A stretch of DNA of 64,000 bases. It comes from Acidovorax benzenivorans. Lineage in GTDB: Bacteria; Pseudomonadota; Gammaproteobacteria; Burkholderiales; Burkholderiaceae_C. Position numbers and translations under genes: made by a program. The stretch spans positions 1 to 64,000 of the forward strand of contig NZ_JAPCKI010000007.1 in the NCBI RefSeq assembly GCF_028680575.1, written 5' to 3'. Position 1 is the first letter of the stretch; the number at the start of each line of letters is the position of its first letter. Of the stretch, positions 27,992-37,038 are shown in pieces. A model generated the notes under the pieces. That model made no database searches, was not told the DNA's origin, and saw nothing but the letters and a program-made list of their open reading frames with translations.

Positions 27992-28110
27992 TCTCCCCTA
28001 CACCAGAAATCAGCGTCTCCACAATCCATCCATCGTTCCCCCATTGACAGCCGGACGGGTGCGCTTGAACCGGCAAACAGATCCGTCTCGCGACGTTAAG
28101 GAGTTTCGCC

Positions 28111-29595
28111 ATGGCAGCAACCATCAACACCAACATCAGCTCGCTCACCGCGCAGCGTAATCTGGGCATGAGCCAGACCTCGTTGAACACCGCTATTCAG
28201 CGGTTGTCATCTGGTCTGCGCATCAACAGCGCCAAGGACGACGCCGCCGGCCTGGCGATTTCCGAGCGCTTCACCAGCCAGATCCGTGGCCTGAACCAGG
28301 CTGTTCGCAATGCGAACGACGGGATTTCTCTGGCACAGGTGGCTGAAGGTGCAATGGGGTCGGCTGGCAACATTTTGCAGCGGGTCCGTGAACTGGCAGT
28401 GCAATCGGCCAACGCCTCCAACAGCGCCGGTGACCGCCAGGCCCTGCAACAGGAAGTCGGCCAATTGGTCGCTGAACTGGACCGTATCTCGCAAACCACC
28501 GAATTCAACGGCCAGAAGTTGCTGGACGGCACCTTTGGTACGCAGCAGTTCCAGGTGGGTGCCAACGCCAACCAGACCATTGTGGCTGCCACAGCCAACC
28601 TGCGCACCAATGTCTATGGCAACAACCAGAACATTGCCTCCAACGGCTCCGGCATTGGCGCATCGGCCACCCAAGCCACCGCAGGCACCAACGGTGTGAC
28701 CACTGGCTCGGTAGCCGTCAGCGGCTACCTGGGCACCGGCACCCTGACAGTGGCCGCAAGTGCTACCGCCAAAGCCACCGCCGACCAGATCAATGCCCTG
28801 CAGGCCACCACCGGCGTGACCGCCACAGCCCGCACCGAAGTACACCTGGGTGGCATGGCGGCGGCCGGGTCCTATTCGTTGACGCTGGAAGGTGACAACG
28901 TCGGCAGCCCCCGCACCATTTCATTCACGCTGGTCGCAGGCACGGGGACCGACCGCCTCTCCCCTGCCGTGTCGGCCATCAACGAGCAATCGGCCAAGAC
29001 AGGCATCAATGCCTCGCTGAGCTCAGACGGCACGCAGATCATCCTGACCAATGCCACGGGCAACAACATCGTGATCGGTGACACCGTCAACGCCAACGCG
29101 GGCGCCGTGACCGTGACCGGCTACGATGCAGCCGGTGCCAGCAACGGCGCGACCCAGACGCTCGCGGCCGACGCCAACGTGGAGTTCATCAACACGGGCG
29201 GTTACATCACGCTGGACTCCGAAAAGTCCTTCGCCGTGACCTCGGCCAGCAACCAGTTGGACAACGGTGGCTCCTCGCTGCACACCGTGGCCAACCTGGA
29301 CGTGACCACGTTCACCAACGCCACCGACGCGCTCAAGACCGTAGATTCGTCCCTGGCCTTCATCAACGGCGAGCGCGCCAAGCTCGGCGCCCTGCAATCG
29401 CGCTTCGAAACCAGTATCGCCAGCTTGCAGATCACGTCTGAGAACCTGTCTGCATCGCGCTCGCGCATCCAGGACGCAGACTTCGCGGCCGAAACCGCCA
29501 ACCTGTCGCGCGCCCAGATCCTGCAACAGGCCGGTACGGCGATGGTGGCCCAGGCCAACCAGATCCCGCAGGGCGTGCTGTCTCTGCTCAAGTAA
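28111..29595 (+). CDS. fliC: Flagellin (FliC copy 2, plus strand)
   Basis: This is a second 494-residue flagellin ([19 protein letters not shown] to PQGVLSLLK), the same length as copy 1 and differing at about 53 positions spread over the whole protein. Differences are not concentrated in the central domain, as would be expected for antigenic divergence. AAGGAG lies seven bases before the ATG, and an intrinsic terminator follows. The gene lies next to the GT41 transferase on the same strand. Confidence 0.97.
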   Translation: MAATINTNISSLTAQRNLGMSQTSLNTAIQRLSSGLRINSAKDDAAGLAISERFTSQIRGLNQAVRNANDGISLAQVAEGAMGSAGNILQRVRELAVQSANASNSAGDRQALQQEVGQLVAELDRISQTTEFNGQKLLDGTFGTQQFQVGANANQTIVAATANLRTNVYGNNQNIASNGSGIGASATQATAGTNGVTTGSVAVSGYLGTGTLTVAASATAKATADQINALQATTGVTATARTEVHLGGMAAAGSYSLTLEGDNVGSPRTISFTLVAGTGTDRLSPAVSAINEQSAKTGINASLSSDGTQIILTNATGNNIVIGDTVNANAGAVTVTGYDAAGASNGATQTLAADANVEFINTGGYITLDSEKSFAVTSASNQLDNGGSSLHTVANLDVTTFTNATDALKTVDSSLAFINGERAKLGALQSRFETSIASLQITSENLSASRSRIQDADFAAETANLSRAQILQQAGTAMVAQANQIPQGVLSLLK

Positions 29596-29635
29596 CCTGA
29601 CCAAACCACACGCTGCGCAGTGAAACAGCAACACC

Positions 29636-29660
29636 AAAGGGGCCCATCGGGCCCCTTTGT
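29636..29660 (+). terminator. Intrinsic terminator after flagellin copy 2
   Basis: A perfect 10-bp stem, AAAGGGGCCC and GGGCCCCTTT with loop ATC, ends in TTTGT. It lies 40 bp after the stop codon and 54 bp before the glycosyltransferase start. The symmetric stem gives A/T runs on both sides. Confidence 0.8.
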
Positions 29661-29713
29661 ACATGGCACACTGCATCCACCTCCCGCTCCTTTGCTCGTA
29701 GATCGGCGCCACC

Positions 29714-31927
29714 GTGCACACCAAACACACCGAACAGGACGCGTCCCGCCTGCAGGCCGCACTTGCTGCTGCCGACTGGCCCCTTCTCACCCGCTTGTGC
29801 CGCCAGGCCCTGCGCAAAAACAGTCGCAACCTCAGCGCGCATCGGCTGCTGGGCTTCTCGCTGAACAAGCAGCGCGAGTTCGACGCCGCCCTCAAGGCGT
29901 ACCGACAGGCCTATGTGTACTGGCCTGAAGACGCCGAGCTACTCGTCAACTATGCCAACGTGCTCATTGAGCAAGCACGCAATATCGACGCCCTGCCTCT
30001 GCTGGAAAAGGTGTGCGAGCTGCGTCCCCAGCAGGCCATTGGCTGGATCAAGCTGGCCGAATGCTGCTACCTGCTGACCCAACACGACAAGGGTTTTGAC
30101 GCCAGCCAGAAGGCCGCCGCCCTGGCCGAGACACTGCACGACCGCGTCGCCGCACTCATGCAAAGCGCCATCCACCGGCGCGAGCTGGGCCAGGTGCGCG
30201 AGGCGGTGAAGGACTGCGAGACAGCCATCGCCCTGCGCTACAACGACCCAGGCAACTACACCAACAAGTTATTGTTCATGCTGGCAGATCCCCAGGTGAA
30301 CGCCGCCCAGCTCTCGGAGGCAGCCCGGCAGTACGGCGCTGTGTTCGAGCCACCGCTGCGCCCAGAATGGCCCGATTTCCAGGAGCACCGGGGCTCGCCA
30401 TGGCGACGCCTGAAGATCGGCTTCCTCTCCCCCGACTTCCGCGTGCACTCGGTGATGTACTTTGTGGAGGGCCTGCTGGTGCAACTGGACAGGCGGCAGT
30501 TTGAGGTTTTCGCTTTCTATCTGTTCCCGCGGGACGATCACGTCACCCAGCGCGTCCAGCGCCATGCCGACCATTTTGTGCCCCTGGCCGGGTTCAGCCC
30601 GCAGCAGCAGGCCGAGGCCATTCGCGCCCAAGGCATCGACATCCTGATCGACCTGGCAGGCCACACCGGCAACAACGGCCTGCTGACGCTGGCCCATAAG
30701 GCGGCCCCGGTGCAGGTGTCATGGCTGGGGTTCCCGGCCACCACCGGGCTCACGGCCGTGGACTACAAGTTCACCGACGAGATCACCGACCCGCCTGGCG
30801 CCGAAACGCAGTACACCGAGCAGCTCTACCGCCTGCCCACGCTGTTTGCCTGCTACCGCCCCATGAGCCGCAACCCGCTGTGGCGCTACCAGCCGCGCTA
30901 CCAGGTGCGCCCCGCGCCTGCGCTCGCCAACGGCTTCATCACCTTTGGCTCCTGCAACAACCTGGGCAAGCTCACCGACGAGGTGCTGGCCCTGTGGGGC
31001 CAGGTGCTGGCCGCCGTGCCGGGCTCGCGCCTGCTCATCGAGGGCAAGAACCTGGACCGCCCCGATTTTGCGCAGGCCTACCGAGAGCGCTGTGAGCGCC
31101 TGGGTCTGCCTCCGGCACAGGTAGACCTGGTGGCATTGCGCAACGACAACCAGTACTTGACCTACCACCGCATCGACATCGCGCTCGACCCCTTCCCGCT
31201 GACCGGCGGCACCACCACCTTCGACGTGTTGTGGATGGGCCTGCCCATCGTGTCGATGGTGGGCGAGAGCTTCAAAAGCCGCATGGGCGTAGGCCTGCTC
31301 GCCTACCTGGGCCGCACCGAATGGCTGGCCGAAACGCCCGAGGACTATGTGCGCATCGCCACCGACCTGGCGGCCGATGTGCAGGCGCTGAACACCCTGC
31401 GGCAGGGCTTGCGCGCTGAGGTGGAGGCGTCTGCCCTGATGCGCGAGGACATCTTCAACCACCACTTCGCGGAAGGCCTGCGTGTGATGTGGTTGCAGTG
31501 GCTGGCCCGGGCCGAGCACCCCGGCGAGCCCGAAGCCCAGGCGCAAGCGATTCAGGACTGGCTGCCCCAGCTACCCGAGGCCTGGACCCAGCCGCCCGTG
31601 CCCGGCGTGGGCCTGAAACCCGGCCAGCGCGTGAGCCTGCACGAAGCCCACCAGCGCCTGCAGGGCCTGGTGGACAAGGCCAAGGCCGCCCCGCCGCCCA
31701 CACCCGCCACCGGCACCGACGCCAGCGAGGGCCCGGCCCTCAAGGACCGCCACTGGATCGCCGTGACCGAACTGGCCGAAACCGTGCTCAGCGCCGTGCC
31801 CAACGACCCCGTGGCCCTGGCCTGCCTGGCGGAGGTGGAACACGCCCACGGCCACACCGAATTTGCCGTGACCTATTTGCGGCATGCCACGCAGGCGATG
31901 GGCCTGGGCTCCGGGTCTGCAGCCTGA
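29714..31927 (+). CDS. TPR-GT41 (OGT/SPINDLY-like) protein glycosyltransferase
   Basis: This 737-residue protein has helical TPR-like repeats over residues 1-200 and a GT41 fold over about 220-600. Motifs are FLSPDFRVHSV (catalytic His region), LIDLAGHTGNNGLLTLAHK, PVQVSWLGFPATTGL and DPFPLTGGTTTFDVLWMGLP, the nucleotide-sugar site. A further TPR-like unit sits at the C-terminus. GT41 enzymes modify Ser, Thr or Asn of proteins in the cytosol; relatives near flagellin genes (FlmG in Caulobacter) glycosylate flagellin. Position after a flagellin makes flagellin the likely acceptor. The GTG at 29714 is the only early start and has a weak ribosome binding site. Confidence 0.88.
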   Translation: MHTKHTEQDASRLQAALAAADWPLLTRLCRQALRKNSRNLSAHRLLGFSLNKQREFDAALKAYRQAYVYWPEDAELLVNYANVLIEQARNIDALPLLEKVCELRPQQAIGWIKLAECCYLLTQHDKGFDASQKAAALAETLHDRVAALMQSAIHRRELGQVREAVKDCETAIALRYNDPGNYTNKLLFMLADPQVNAAQLSEAARQYGAVFEPPLRPEWPDFQEHRGSPWRRLKIGFLSPDFRVHSVMYFVEGLLVQLDRRQFEVFAFYLFPRDDHVTQRVQRHADHFVPLAGFSPQQQAEAIRAQGIDILIDLAGHTGNNGLLTLAHKAAPVQVSWLGFPATTGLTAVDYKFTDEITDPPGAETQYTEQLYRLPTLFACYRPMSRNPLWRYQPRYQVRPAPALANGFITFGSCNNLGKLTDEVLALWGQVLAAVPGSRLLIEGKNLDRPDFAQAYRERCERLGLPPAQVDLVALRNDNQYLTYHRIDIALDPFPLTGGTTTFDVLWMGLPIVSMVGESFKSRMGVGLLAYLGRTEWLAETPEDYVRIATDLAADVQALNTLRQGLRAEVEASALMREDIFNHHFAEGLRVMWLQWLARAEHPGEPEAQAQAIQDWLPQLPEAWTQPPVPGVGLKPGQRVSLHEAHQRLQGLVDKAKAAPPPTPATGTDASEGPALKDRHWIAVTELAETVLSAVPNDPVALACLAEVEHAHGHTEFAVTYLRHATQAMGLGSGSAA

Positions 31928-31977
31928 CGCCCAGGGGCGGGCGCCTGGCTGCGGGGGCTGCTCCGCCCAGGCGATCA

Positions 31978-32040
31978 CTATCAATTTGATAGCTACCAGC
32001 TCATATTCATCAAGCGCCAGGCAGCATTTTTAGCCAAAAT
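31978..32040 (+). repeat. Dispersed repeat, family 1 (between GT41 and sugar operon)
   Basis: The segment reads ATCAATTTGATAGCT, a diverged core, then AAGCGCCAGGCAGC and a T-rich tail. It is a diverged copy in the same orientation as those at 23752 and 55252. It fills the gap between two convergent genes. Confidence 0.55.
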
Positions 32041-32062
32041 CTCGCCCCCAAGGGCCTCGCCC

Positions 32063-32842
32063 TCACCCCTTGCGGCACAGAAACCCATGTGGCGCCACGG
32101 TGACCTGCAGCCGCTGCTCCATCTCGGCGTCGATCTCAAACTCGGCGTGCCCGGCCAGCCATTGGTGCACCGCCGTCTTGGGGTTGTTGCCCACATCCCA
32201 GGGGCGGTCGGCAAAGAACTTGGGCGGCATGTCTTCCACAAAGGTGTCGAACACCACGCAGTAGCTGCCGGGGGTGACCAGCGGCGCGTAGGCGTTGAGC
32301 TCGCCCAGCACATGGTCGTGCGTGTGCATGGAGTCGAGGCACACCAGCACGCGCTGGTAGCCCTGGGCAAATTCATGCACCTGTTGCACCACCTCGGGCG
32401 CCACGGCGGAGCCCTGGATCATGGCGATGCGGCTGGCCATGGGGTGGGCTTCGATGGCTGCGCGGTTGTGGGCGCGGATGTCGATGTCCACGCCCAGCAC
32501 CTTGCGGCGCGAGGCGCGCGGGTCGAGCGTGGTGCCCGCCTCAATCGCATCGCTCATGTCGAGCAGCGCCAGCAGTGAGGCGCTGAGTACCAGCGAGCCG
32601 CCGTGCGCGATGCCGGTCTCGATGATGAGGTCTGGCCGCACGCGCCACACCAGCTCCTGCATCGCGACCATGTCCTGCGGGTACTGGATGATGGGCCGCC
32701 CCATCCAGTCGAAGTTGTAGACGTACTGCCGCTGCATCGAGGCCTGCAGCCAGTCGCGCGATAGGGTCTGGAAGGCGGTGTCCTGGGCATAGCCTGCAAG
32801 GCGGTCGCGGCGTTCCTGGGCGAATTGGTCAACGGGGTTCAT
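32063..32842 (-). CDS. CmcI-family methyltransferase/hydroxylase-like protein
   Basis: This 259-residue protein matches the CmcI (cephalosporin hydroxylase) family, which are SAM-binding proteins often acting as sugar O-methyltransferases in glycan clusters. Visible features are LIIETGIAHGGSLVLSASLL (SAM site), VLGVDIDIR, LVCLDSMHTHDHVLGEL and YCVVFDTFVEDMP. No signal peptide or membrane segment is seen. It is the last gene of the sugar operon and overlaps the previous gene by 4 bp. A role in O-methylating the sugar is inferred from context. Confidence 0.8.
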   Translation of the reverse strand: MNPVDQFAQERRDRLAGYAQDTAFQTLSRDWLQASMQRQYVYNFDWMGRPIIQYPQDMVAMQELVWRVRPDLIIETGIAHGGSLVLSASLLALLDMSDAIEAGTTLDPRASRRKVLGVDIDIRAHNRAAIEAHPMASRIAMIQGSAVAPEVVQQVHEFAQGYQRVLVCLDSMHTHDHVLGELNAYAPLVTPGSYCVVFDTFVEDMPPKFFADRPWDVGNNPKTAVHQWLAGHAEFEIDAEMEQRLQVTVAPHGFLCRKG

Positions 32843-33684
32843 GGCGGGGGTACTCCAACAGGGTCATTCGACGGCAGAAATGGCAAGAGGTCATCGGCCT
32901 GCACGGCGCGGGGCGCCACGCCCCATTCACCCAGCAGCCGCTGCACGTTGATAGGGGGAAACGCCTGCAGCGGTGCGTGAGCGACCACCTCCACCGTGCA
33001 GCCCGTGCGCGCCTGCAACCAGGCCAGCCACTGGGCGTGGGTGGTCTGGCGGCCGCTGGCCACGTTGTAGACGGCCGCACGGCCCGTCAGCGCAATCCGT
33101 GGCAGCCAGTCCAGCAGGTCGTCCACATGCAGATAGTCCTTGGCGGACTGCGGATCGGAGCGCAGCACGATGTGGCCGCCCTGCGCCTGGTGCACCAGGT
33201 CGGCCACCAGGTTGCCCGATGCAGCGTCCAAACCCGGCCCCACCACGTTGGACAGGCGCGCCACGCGCACCCCGGCGCGGCCACTGGCGTGGCACAGCGA
33301 TTCGCCGGTGAGCTTGGTGAGGTTGTACAGGTACGAGGGGTCGCCCGGCAGCACCGTCAGCGGTGCATCCTCGTGCGTGGACGCTGCCCCCATGTAGACA
33401 CGCGTGGACGACAGGTACAGCAGCGAGTCGAACTGCGCGCGCCGCAGCACCTCGGCCAGCAGGCCCACATGGGCGTCCACCGTGTCGAACGGGCGCGTGC
33501 GAAAGTCGGCGGTGAGCCCCACGCAATACATCACATGGCCCAGCGGCCGGGTGAACACCTCGGCATCGCCGCGCGCAGGCGCCCACACCGTGTGGCCCTG
33601 GGCCCGCAGATGCGCCACCAGGCGGCTGCCGATGTAGCCCGAGGCGCCCAGCACGGTAAACGTCGAAAGGGGCAGGCCCGTCAC
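32839..33684 (-). CDS. NAD(P)-dependent sugar epimerase/reductase (extended SDR)
   Basis: This extended short-chain dehydrogenase has 281 residues. The nucleotide site is VLGASGYIGSRLVAHL, the strand LLYLSSTRVYMG precedes the active site, and the catalytic Tyr-Lys pair is in YLYNLTK. It resembles 4-ketoreductases and epimerases of NDP-sugars. In this operon it is the obvious candidate to reduce the 4-keto group after C-methylation. It overlaps neighbours at both ends by 4 bp. Confidence 0.86.
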   Translation of the reverse strand: MTGLPLSTFTVLGASGYIGSRLVAHLRAQGHTVWAPARGDAEVFTRPLGHVMYCVGLTADFRTRPFDTVDAHVGLLAEVLRRAQFDSLLYLSSTRVYMGAASTHEDAPLTVLPGDPSYLYNLTKLTGESLCHASGRAGVRVARLSNVVGPGLDAASGNLVADLVHQAQGGHIVLRSDPQSAKDYLHVDDLLDWLPRIALTGRAAVYNVASGRQTTHAQWLAWLQARTGCTVEVVAHAPLQAFPPINVQRLLGEWGVAPRAVQADDLLPFLPSNDPVGVPPP

Positions 33685-34169
33685 CGGCGCTCCCCCACGG
33701 CCGCCAACGGTTGCCCGGCATACACGGTGTACGCCAGCAGCTCACCGCGCACGATGGAGCCCGCGCCCACCACACAGCCGCGCCGCAGCACGGCGCCGTC
33801 GAGCAGCACGCAGTTGGCGCCGATCCATACGTCGTCTTCGATCACGATGCCGCCCTTGCTGGGCAAAAAACCCTGCTCGCGAATCAGGCGGCTGCGGTCG
33901 GCATAGGCGTGGTTGACCGGCGCAAACGTGCAATTGGCGGCAATCGCCACGTAGTTGCCGATATGGATGCCGTTGCCGGTGTAGAGCACGCAGCCCGCGT
34001 TGATGACCACATGCTCGCCCACCACCAGGTCGCCGCTGCCGCCCGCAGGCTTGACCTTGACGAAGCTGTCGATCACCGAATGCGCGCCCACCACGATGCG
34101 CGTGCCGCGCACCGAGTCTTCGATGTCTGCCAAGTGCGAAACCTTGGCGGTGGGGTGCAGCTCGATCAC
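33681..34169 (-). CDS. Left-handed beta-helix acyltransferase (hexapeptide family)
   Basis: A 162-residue protein built on hexapeptide repeats (DIEDSVRGTRIVVGAHSVI, ANCTFAPVNHA and DVWIGANCVLLDGAVL) is typical of sugar O- or N-acetyltransferases of the LbetaH class. The conserved His in the FAPVNHA turn is the likely catalytic base. No aminotransferase is in the operon, so acetylation would be on oxygen. It starts at once after the C-methyltransferase stop. Confidence 0.82.
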   Translation of the reverse strand: MIELHPTAKVSHLADIEDSVRGTRIVVGAHSVIDSFVKVKPAGGSGDLVVGEHVVINAGCVLYTGNGIHIGNYVAIAANCTFAPVNHAYADRSRLIREQGFLPSKGGIVIEDDVWIGANCVLLDGAVLRRGCVVGAGSIVRGELLAYTVYAGQPLAAVGERR

Positions 34170-35411
34170 CTAAAACACCTCCAGGCGCGGCACGGCCACC
34201 ACCATCTGCGCACCCCAGCTGCGCGTGTAGTCCAGCTGGTCAGCCACCTCGCTGCGCAGGTTCCAGGGCAGGATGAGGATGCGCTGGGGCTTGTGGGCGC
34301 GCAGGTGCGCCTCGCTCACCACCGGGATGTGGCTACCGGGCAGGTACTGGCCTTGCTTGGCCGGGTTCTTGTCCACCGCATAGGGCAACAGGTCGGGCCG
34401 CACGCCCGCGAAGTTGAGCAGGGTGTTGCCCTTGGCGGCAGCTCCGTAGGCGCCCACGCTCACGCCATCGGCCTGGCACTGCAGCAAAAATGTGAGCAGC
34501 TCGCGCTTGACCCGTATGGCCTGGGCCTGGAAATCGCTGTAAAAACCTGCGCCCAGCATGCCTGCCGCTGCCTCGTTGGCCAGCAGTTGCTGCACGCGGG
34601 CGGCGCCTTCAGCCGTGGCCTGCGGGTGGCCCACAGCGTCGGCGCGGGCGGCGAACACTCGCAGGCTGCCGCCATGCGTCGGCAGCTCTTGCACGTCGAT
34701 CACCACCAGGCCGTTGGCCGCGAAGATGCGCTGCACCGCCGTGAGCGACAAATAGGAATAGTGCTCGTGGTACGCCGTGTCGAACTGGCAGCCCTCCACC
34801 ATGCGCAGCAGGTGCGGGAACTCGAACGTGGCCACGCCGTGGGGCTTGAGCAGCCGCGTGAAGCCGCCCACAAAGTCGTTGATGTCGGGCACATGGGCCA
34901 ACACGTTGTTGGCGGCGATCAGGTCGGCCTGGCGACCAGCCCGGGCCAGCTCGTCGGCCAGCGCCACACCAAAGAAACGCTCGACCACCTCGATGCTTTT
35001 GGCGCGCGCCGCCGCCGCTGTGCTGGCGGTGGGCTCCACGCCATAGCAGGGGATGCCCGCAGCCAACACGTACTGCAGCAAGTAGCCGTCGTTCGACGCG
35101 ACCTCGACCACGCAGCTTTCGGCGGTCAGGCCCAGGCGCTCACGCATCGCGTCGACATAGGCCTTGGCATGGGTCAACCAGGACGACGAGAACGAGCTGA
35201 AATAGGCGTAGTCGTCGGTGAACAGCGCCTCACGCCCGGCGTGGTCTTCGGTCTGCACCAACCAGCAGGTTTCGCACACCAGCAGGCGCAGCGGGAACCA
35301 GGTTTCGGGCGCGCGCAGGGCGGCCTCGCTCAGGTAAGCATTGGACGGGGGCGCGCTGCCCAGGTCCAAAAACGGCAGTTGCAGCGGGCTGCCGCAGTGT
35401 CGGCACTTCAC
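34170..35411 (-). CDS. NDP-sugar C-methyltransferase (TylC3/TcaB9 family)
   Basis: The 413-residue protein has the three-part layout of NDP-hexose C-3 methyltransferases. An N-terminal zinc finger uses Cys3, Cys6, Cys46 and Cys49. A central SAM domain (VVEVASNDGYLLQYVL) contains the Tyr/His catalytic stretch DTAYHEHYSYLSL. The C-terminal domain has AYGAAAKGNTLLNF. These enzymes add a methyl to C3 of a 4-keto-6-deoxy sugar, giving a branched sugar. The 4-keto substrate would come from the RfbG-like dehydratase in the same operon. Confidence 0.9.
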   Translation of the reverse strand: MKCRHCGSPLQLPFLDLGSAPPSNAYLSEAALRAPETWFPLRLLVCETCWLVQTEDHAGREALFTDDYAYFSSFSSSWLTHAKAYVDAMRERLGLTAESCVVEVASNDGYLLQYVLAAGIPCYGVEPTASTAAAARAKSIEVVERFFGVALADELARAGRQADLIAANNVLAHVPDINDFVGGFTRLLKPHGVATFEFPHLLRMVEGCQFDTAYHEHYSYLSLTAVQRIFAANGLVVIDVQELPTHGGSLRVFAARADAVGHPQATAEGAARVQQLLANEAAAGMLGAGFYSDFQAQAIRVKRELLTFLLQCQADGVSVGAYGAAAKGNTLLNFAGVRPDLLPYAVDKNPAKQGQYLPGSHIPVVSEAHLRAHKPQRILILPWNLRSEVADQLDYTRSWGAQMVVAVPRLEVF

Positions 35412-35968
35412 AGGCGCACTCCTTCGATTTTTTCGGTCATCCAGGGCTGGCCCGCATCGCGGGGCGAGAGGTGGCTCGCAGGCAGGGGCCAGGCAATGGC
35501 AAGGCGCGGGTCAAGCGGGTGCAACCCGGCCTCGGCCGCTGGCGCGTAGGCCGCGGAGTGGCAGTAAAGCAGCTCGGCATGGTCCGTCAGCGCCTGGAAA
35601 CCGTGCGCAAAACCAGGCGGAATGAGCAGCGCGCTGCCGTTGTCGGCCGACAAATGTTCGGCATGCCATTGCAAAAAGGTGGGCGAGCCGTGGCGCAGGT
35701 CCACGGCCACATCCCAGACCTCGCCGCGCAGGCAGCTCACGAGCTTCATCTCGGCGTGTGGCGGCTTTTGGTAGTGCATGCCACGCACGGTGCCTTTGAG
35801 CGCCGTGTAGCTCTGGTTGACTTGGGCGATAGGCGCCGTCCAGCCCGAGCCCGCCAGCTCCTCGGCGCAGAACAGGCGCGCAAAAAAGCCGCGTTCGTCC
35901 ACCAAGGGCTGGCGTTGCACGCGGAACAACCCCGTCAGCGGCAGCGGCGCCAGGGCCAGGCGGCTCAT
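35408..35968 (-). CDS. RfbC-like NDP-4-keto-6-deoxyhexose epimerase
   Basis: A 186-residue cupin-type protein resembles dTDP-4-keto-6-deoxyglucose 3,5-epimerase (RfbC). Residues DERGFFARLFC, QVNQSYTALKGTVRGMHYQ with the catalytic His, AVDLRHGSPTF and LIPPGFAHGFQAL are typical. The start at 35968 overlaps the dehydratase stop. Together with a CDP-sugar dehydratase, it probably acts on a CDP-linked 4-keto sugar and sets the C3 and/or C5 configuration. Confidence 0.87.
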   Translation of the reverse strand: MSRLALAPLPLTGLFRVQRQPLVDERGFFARLFCAEELAGSGWTAPIAQVNQSYTALKGTVRGMHYQKPPHAEMKLVSCLRGEVWDVAVDLRHGSPTFLQWHAEHLSADNGSALLIPPGFAHGFQALTDHAELLYCHSAAYAPAAEAGLHPLDPRLAIAWPLPASHLSPRDAGQPWMTEKIEGVRL

Positions 35969-37032
35969 GGGCGCGCCTCCCAGGCGTCGATGTCGGCCAG
36001 GCACAGCGCGCGCGCATCGGCACCGCCATGTTGTTGGCGGTACCAGTTCATGGTGCGGGCCACGGCGGTGTTCAGCGCCCAGTGCGGGGCCACGCCCAGC
36101 ACCTGGCGGGCGTGCGCGGTCTCCAGCGCCAGCCAACCGGCTTCGTGCGGTCCTTTGCTATCGTTGTCATAGCTGGTAGCGCTTGATGGATAAGCACTAG
36201 CGGCCAATTCGATCACATTTTTGACGGTGGCCGCCTCGTGCGGCAGCGGGCCAAAGTTGTAGGCACCGGCCAGCGTGGGCGACTCCCACAGGCACTGGGC
36301 CAGGCGCAGGTAAGCGGCCAGCGGCTCCAGCACATGCTGCCAGGGGCGTGTGGCCTGGGGGCGGCGGATGTGCAGGGTCTCGCCCTTTTCCCAGGCGCGC
36401 ACGGCGTCGGGCAGCAGGCGGTCTTGCGCCCAGTCGCCGCCGCCAATCACATTGCCCGCGCGGGCGGTGGCTACGGCCACACCCTGGGCGGCCAGGAAGG
36501 AATCGCGGTAGCTGGCGGTGACCAGCTCGGCGGCGGCTTTGCTGGCGCTGTAGGGGTCGTGCCCGCCCAAGGGGTCGTCCTCGCGGTAGGGGTAGGCCCA
36601 TTCGCGGTTGCGGTAGACCTTGTCGGTGGTGACCACCACCGCCACGCGCACGCCCGCCAGGCCGCGCAAGGCATCGAGCAAATGCGCCGTGCCCATGACG
36701 TTGGTGGCAAAGGTGTCAAGCGGTGCCGCGTAGCCGGGCCGCACCAGCGCCTGCGCGGCCAGGTGCAGCACCACCTCAGGCCGGGCGGCGCGCACCCGCA
36801 TCGCCAAGGCCTGCGCGCTGCGGATATCGCAAAAATGGCTCTCCATGCCCGCGCCTGCCTGGGCCAGCTGGGCCAGAGCAAACAGATTGGGGTCGGTGGC
36901 AGGCGGCAGCGCCACACCGGTCACCTGCGCGCCCAGGCGCTGCAACCACAGGGCGAGCCAGGCACCTTTGAAACCGGTGTGGCCGGTGAGCAACACGCGC
37001 TTGCCGCGCCAGAAGTCGGGATCAGGGCGCAT
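35965..37032 (-). CDS. rfbG: CDP-glucose 4,6-dehydratase
   Basis: This extended SDR of 355 residues converts CDP-glucose to CDP-4-keto-6-deoxyglucose. It shows LLTGHTGFKGAWLALWL, VVTTDKVYRNREW, DPYSASKAAAELV with the Tyr-Lys pair and NVIGGGDWAQDRLLPDAVRA, all typical of RfbG and distinct from dTDP-glucose dehydratases. Near residue 280-300 the reading frame passes through a family-1 repeat (AASAYPSSATSYDNDS) before GPHEAGWLALETAHARQVLG. It pairs with rfbF just upstream (6 bp). No RfbH-type 3-dehydrase follows, so the sugar is not a 3,6-dideoxyhexose. Confidence 0.94.
   Translation of the reverse strand: MRPDPDFWRGKRVLLTGHTGFKGAWLALWLQRLGAQVTGVALPPATDPNLFALAQLAQAGAGMESHFCDIRSAQALAMRVRAARPEVVLHLAAQALVRPGYAAPLDTFATNVMGTAHLLDALRGLAGVRVAVVVTTDKVYRNREWAYPYREDDPLGGHDPYSASKAAAELVTASYRDSFLAAQGVAVATARAGNVIGGGDWAQDRLLPDAVRAWEKGETLHIRRPQATRPWQHVLEPLAAYLRLAQCLWESPTLAGAYNFGPLPHEAATVKNVIELAASAYPSSATSYDNDSKGPHEAGWLALETAHARQVLGVAPHWALNTAVARTMNWYRQQHGGADARALCLADIDAWEARP
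36155..36225 (+). repeat. Dispersed repeat, family 1, embedded in rfbG coding sequence
   Basis: The core reads ATAGCTGGTAGCGCTTGATG, then ATAAGCACTAGCGGCCAATT, matching the intergenic copies arm for arm. It lies inside the intact rfbG frame and encodes a Ser/Ala/Asp-rich stretch in a loop region of the protein. The frame is open on both sides. Confidence 0.65.
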
Positions 37033-37038
37033 CGTGGA

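Larger units (their letters stand above)
27790..28110. other. 321-bp spacer between head-to-head flagellin genes
   Basis: This noncoding gap carries the promoters and leaders of both flagellin genes. The minus-strand promoter (27926-27952) and a weaker plus-strand candidate (27965-27991) lie nearly back to back, leaving leaders of roughly 110-130 bases on each side. No gene is seen. Because the flanking genes are long inverted repeats of one another, recombination between them would flip this spacer. Confidence 0.7.

Noticed and set aside
26305..29595. Inverted flagellin pair as a transposon or insertion sequence
   Set aside because: No transposase, target duplication or terminal repeat surrounds them; the symmetry comes from the two flagellin genes themselves.
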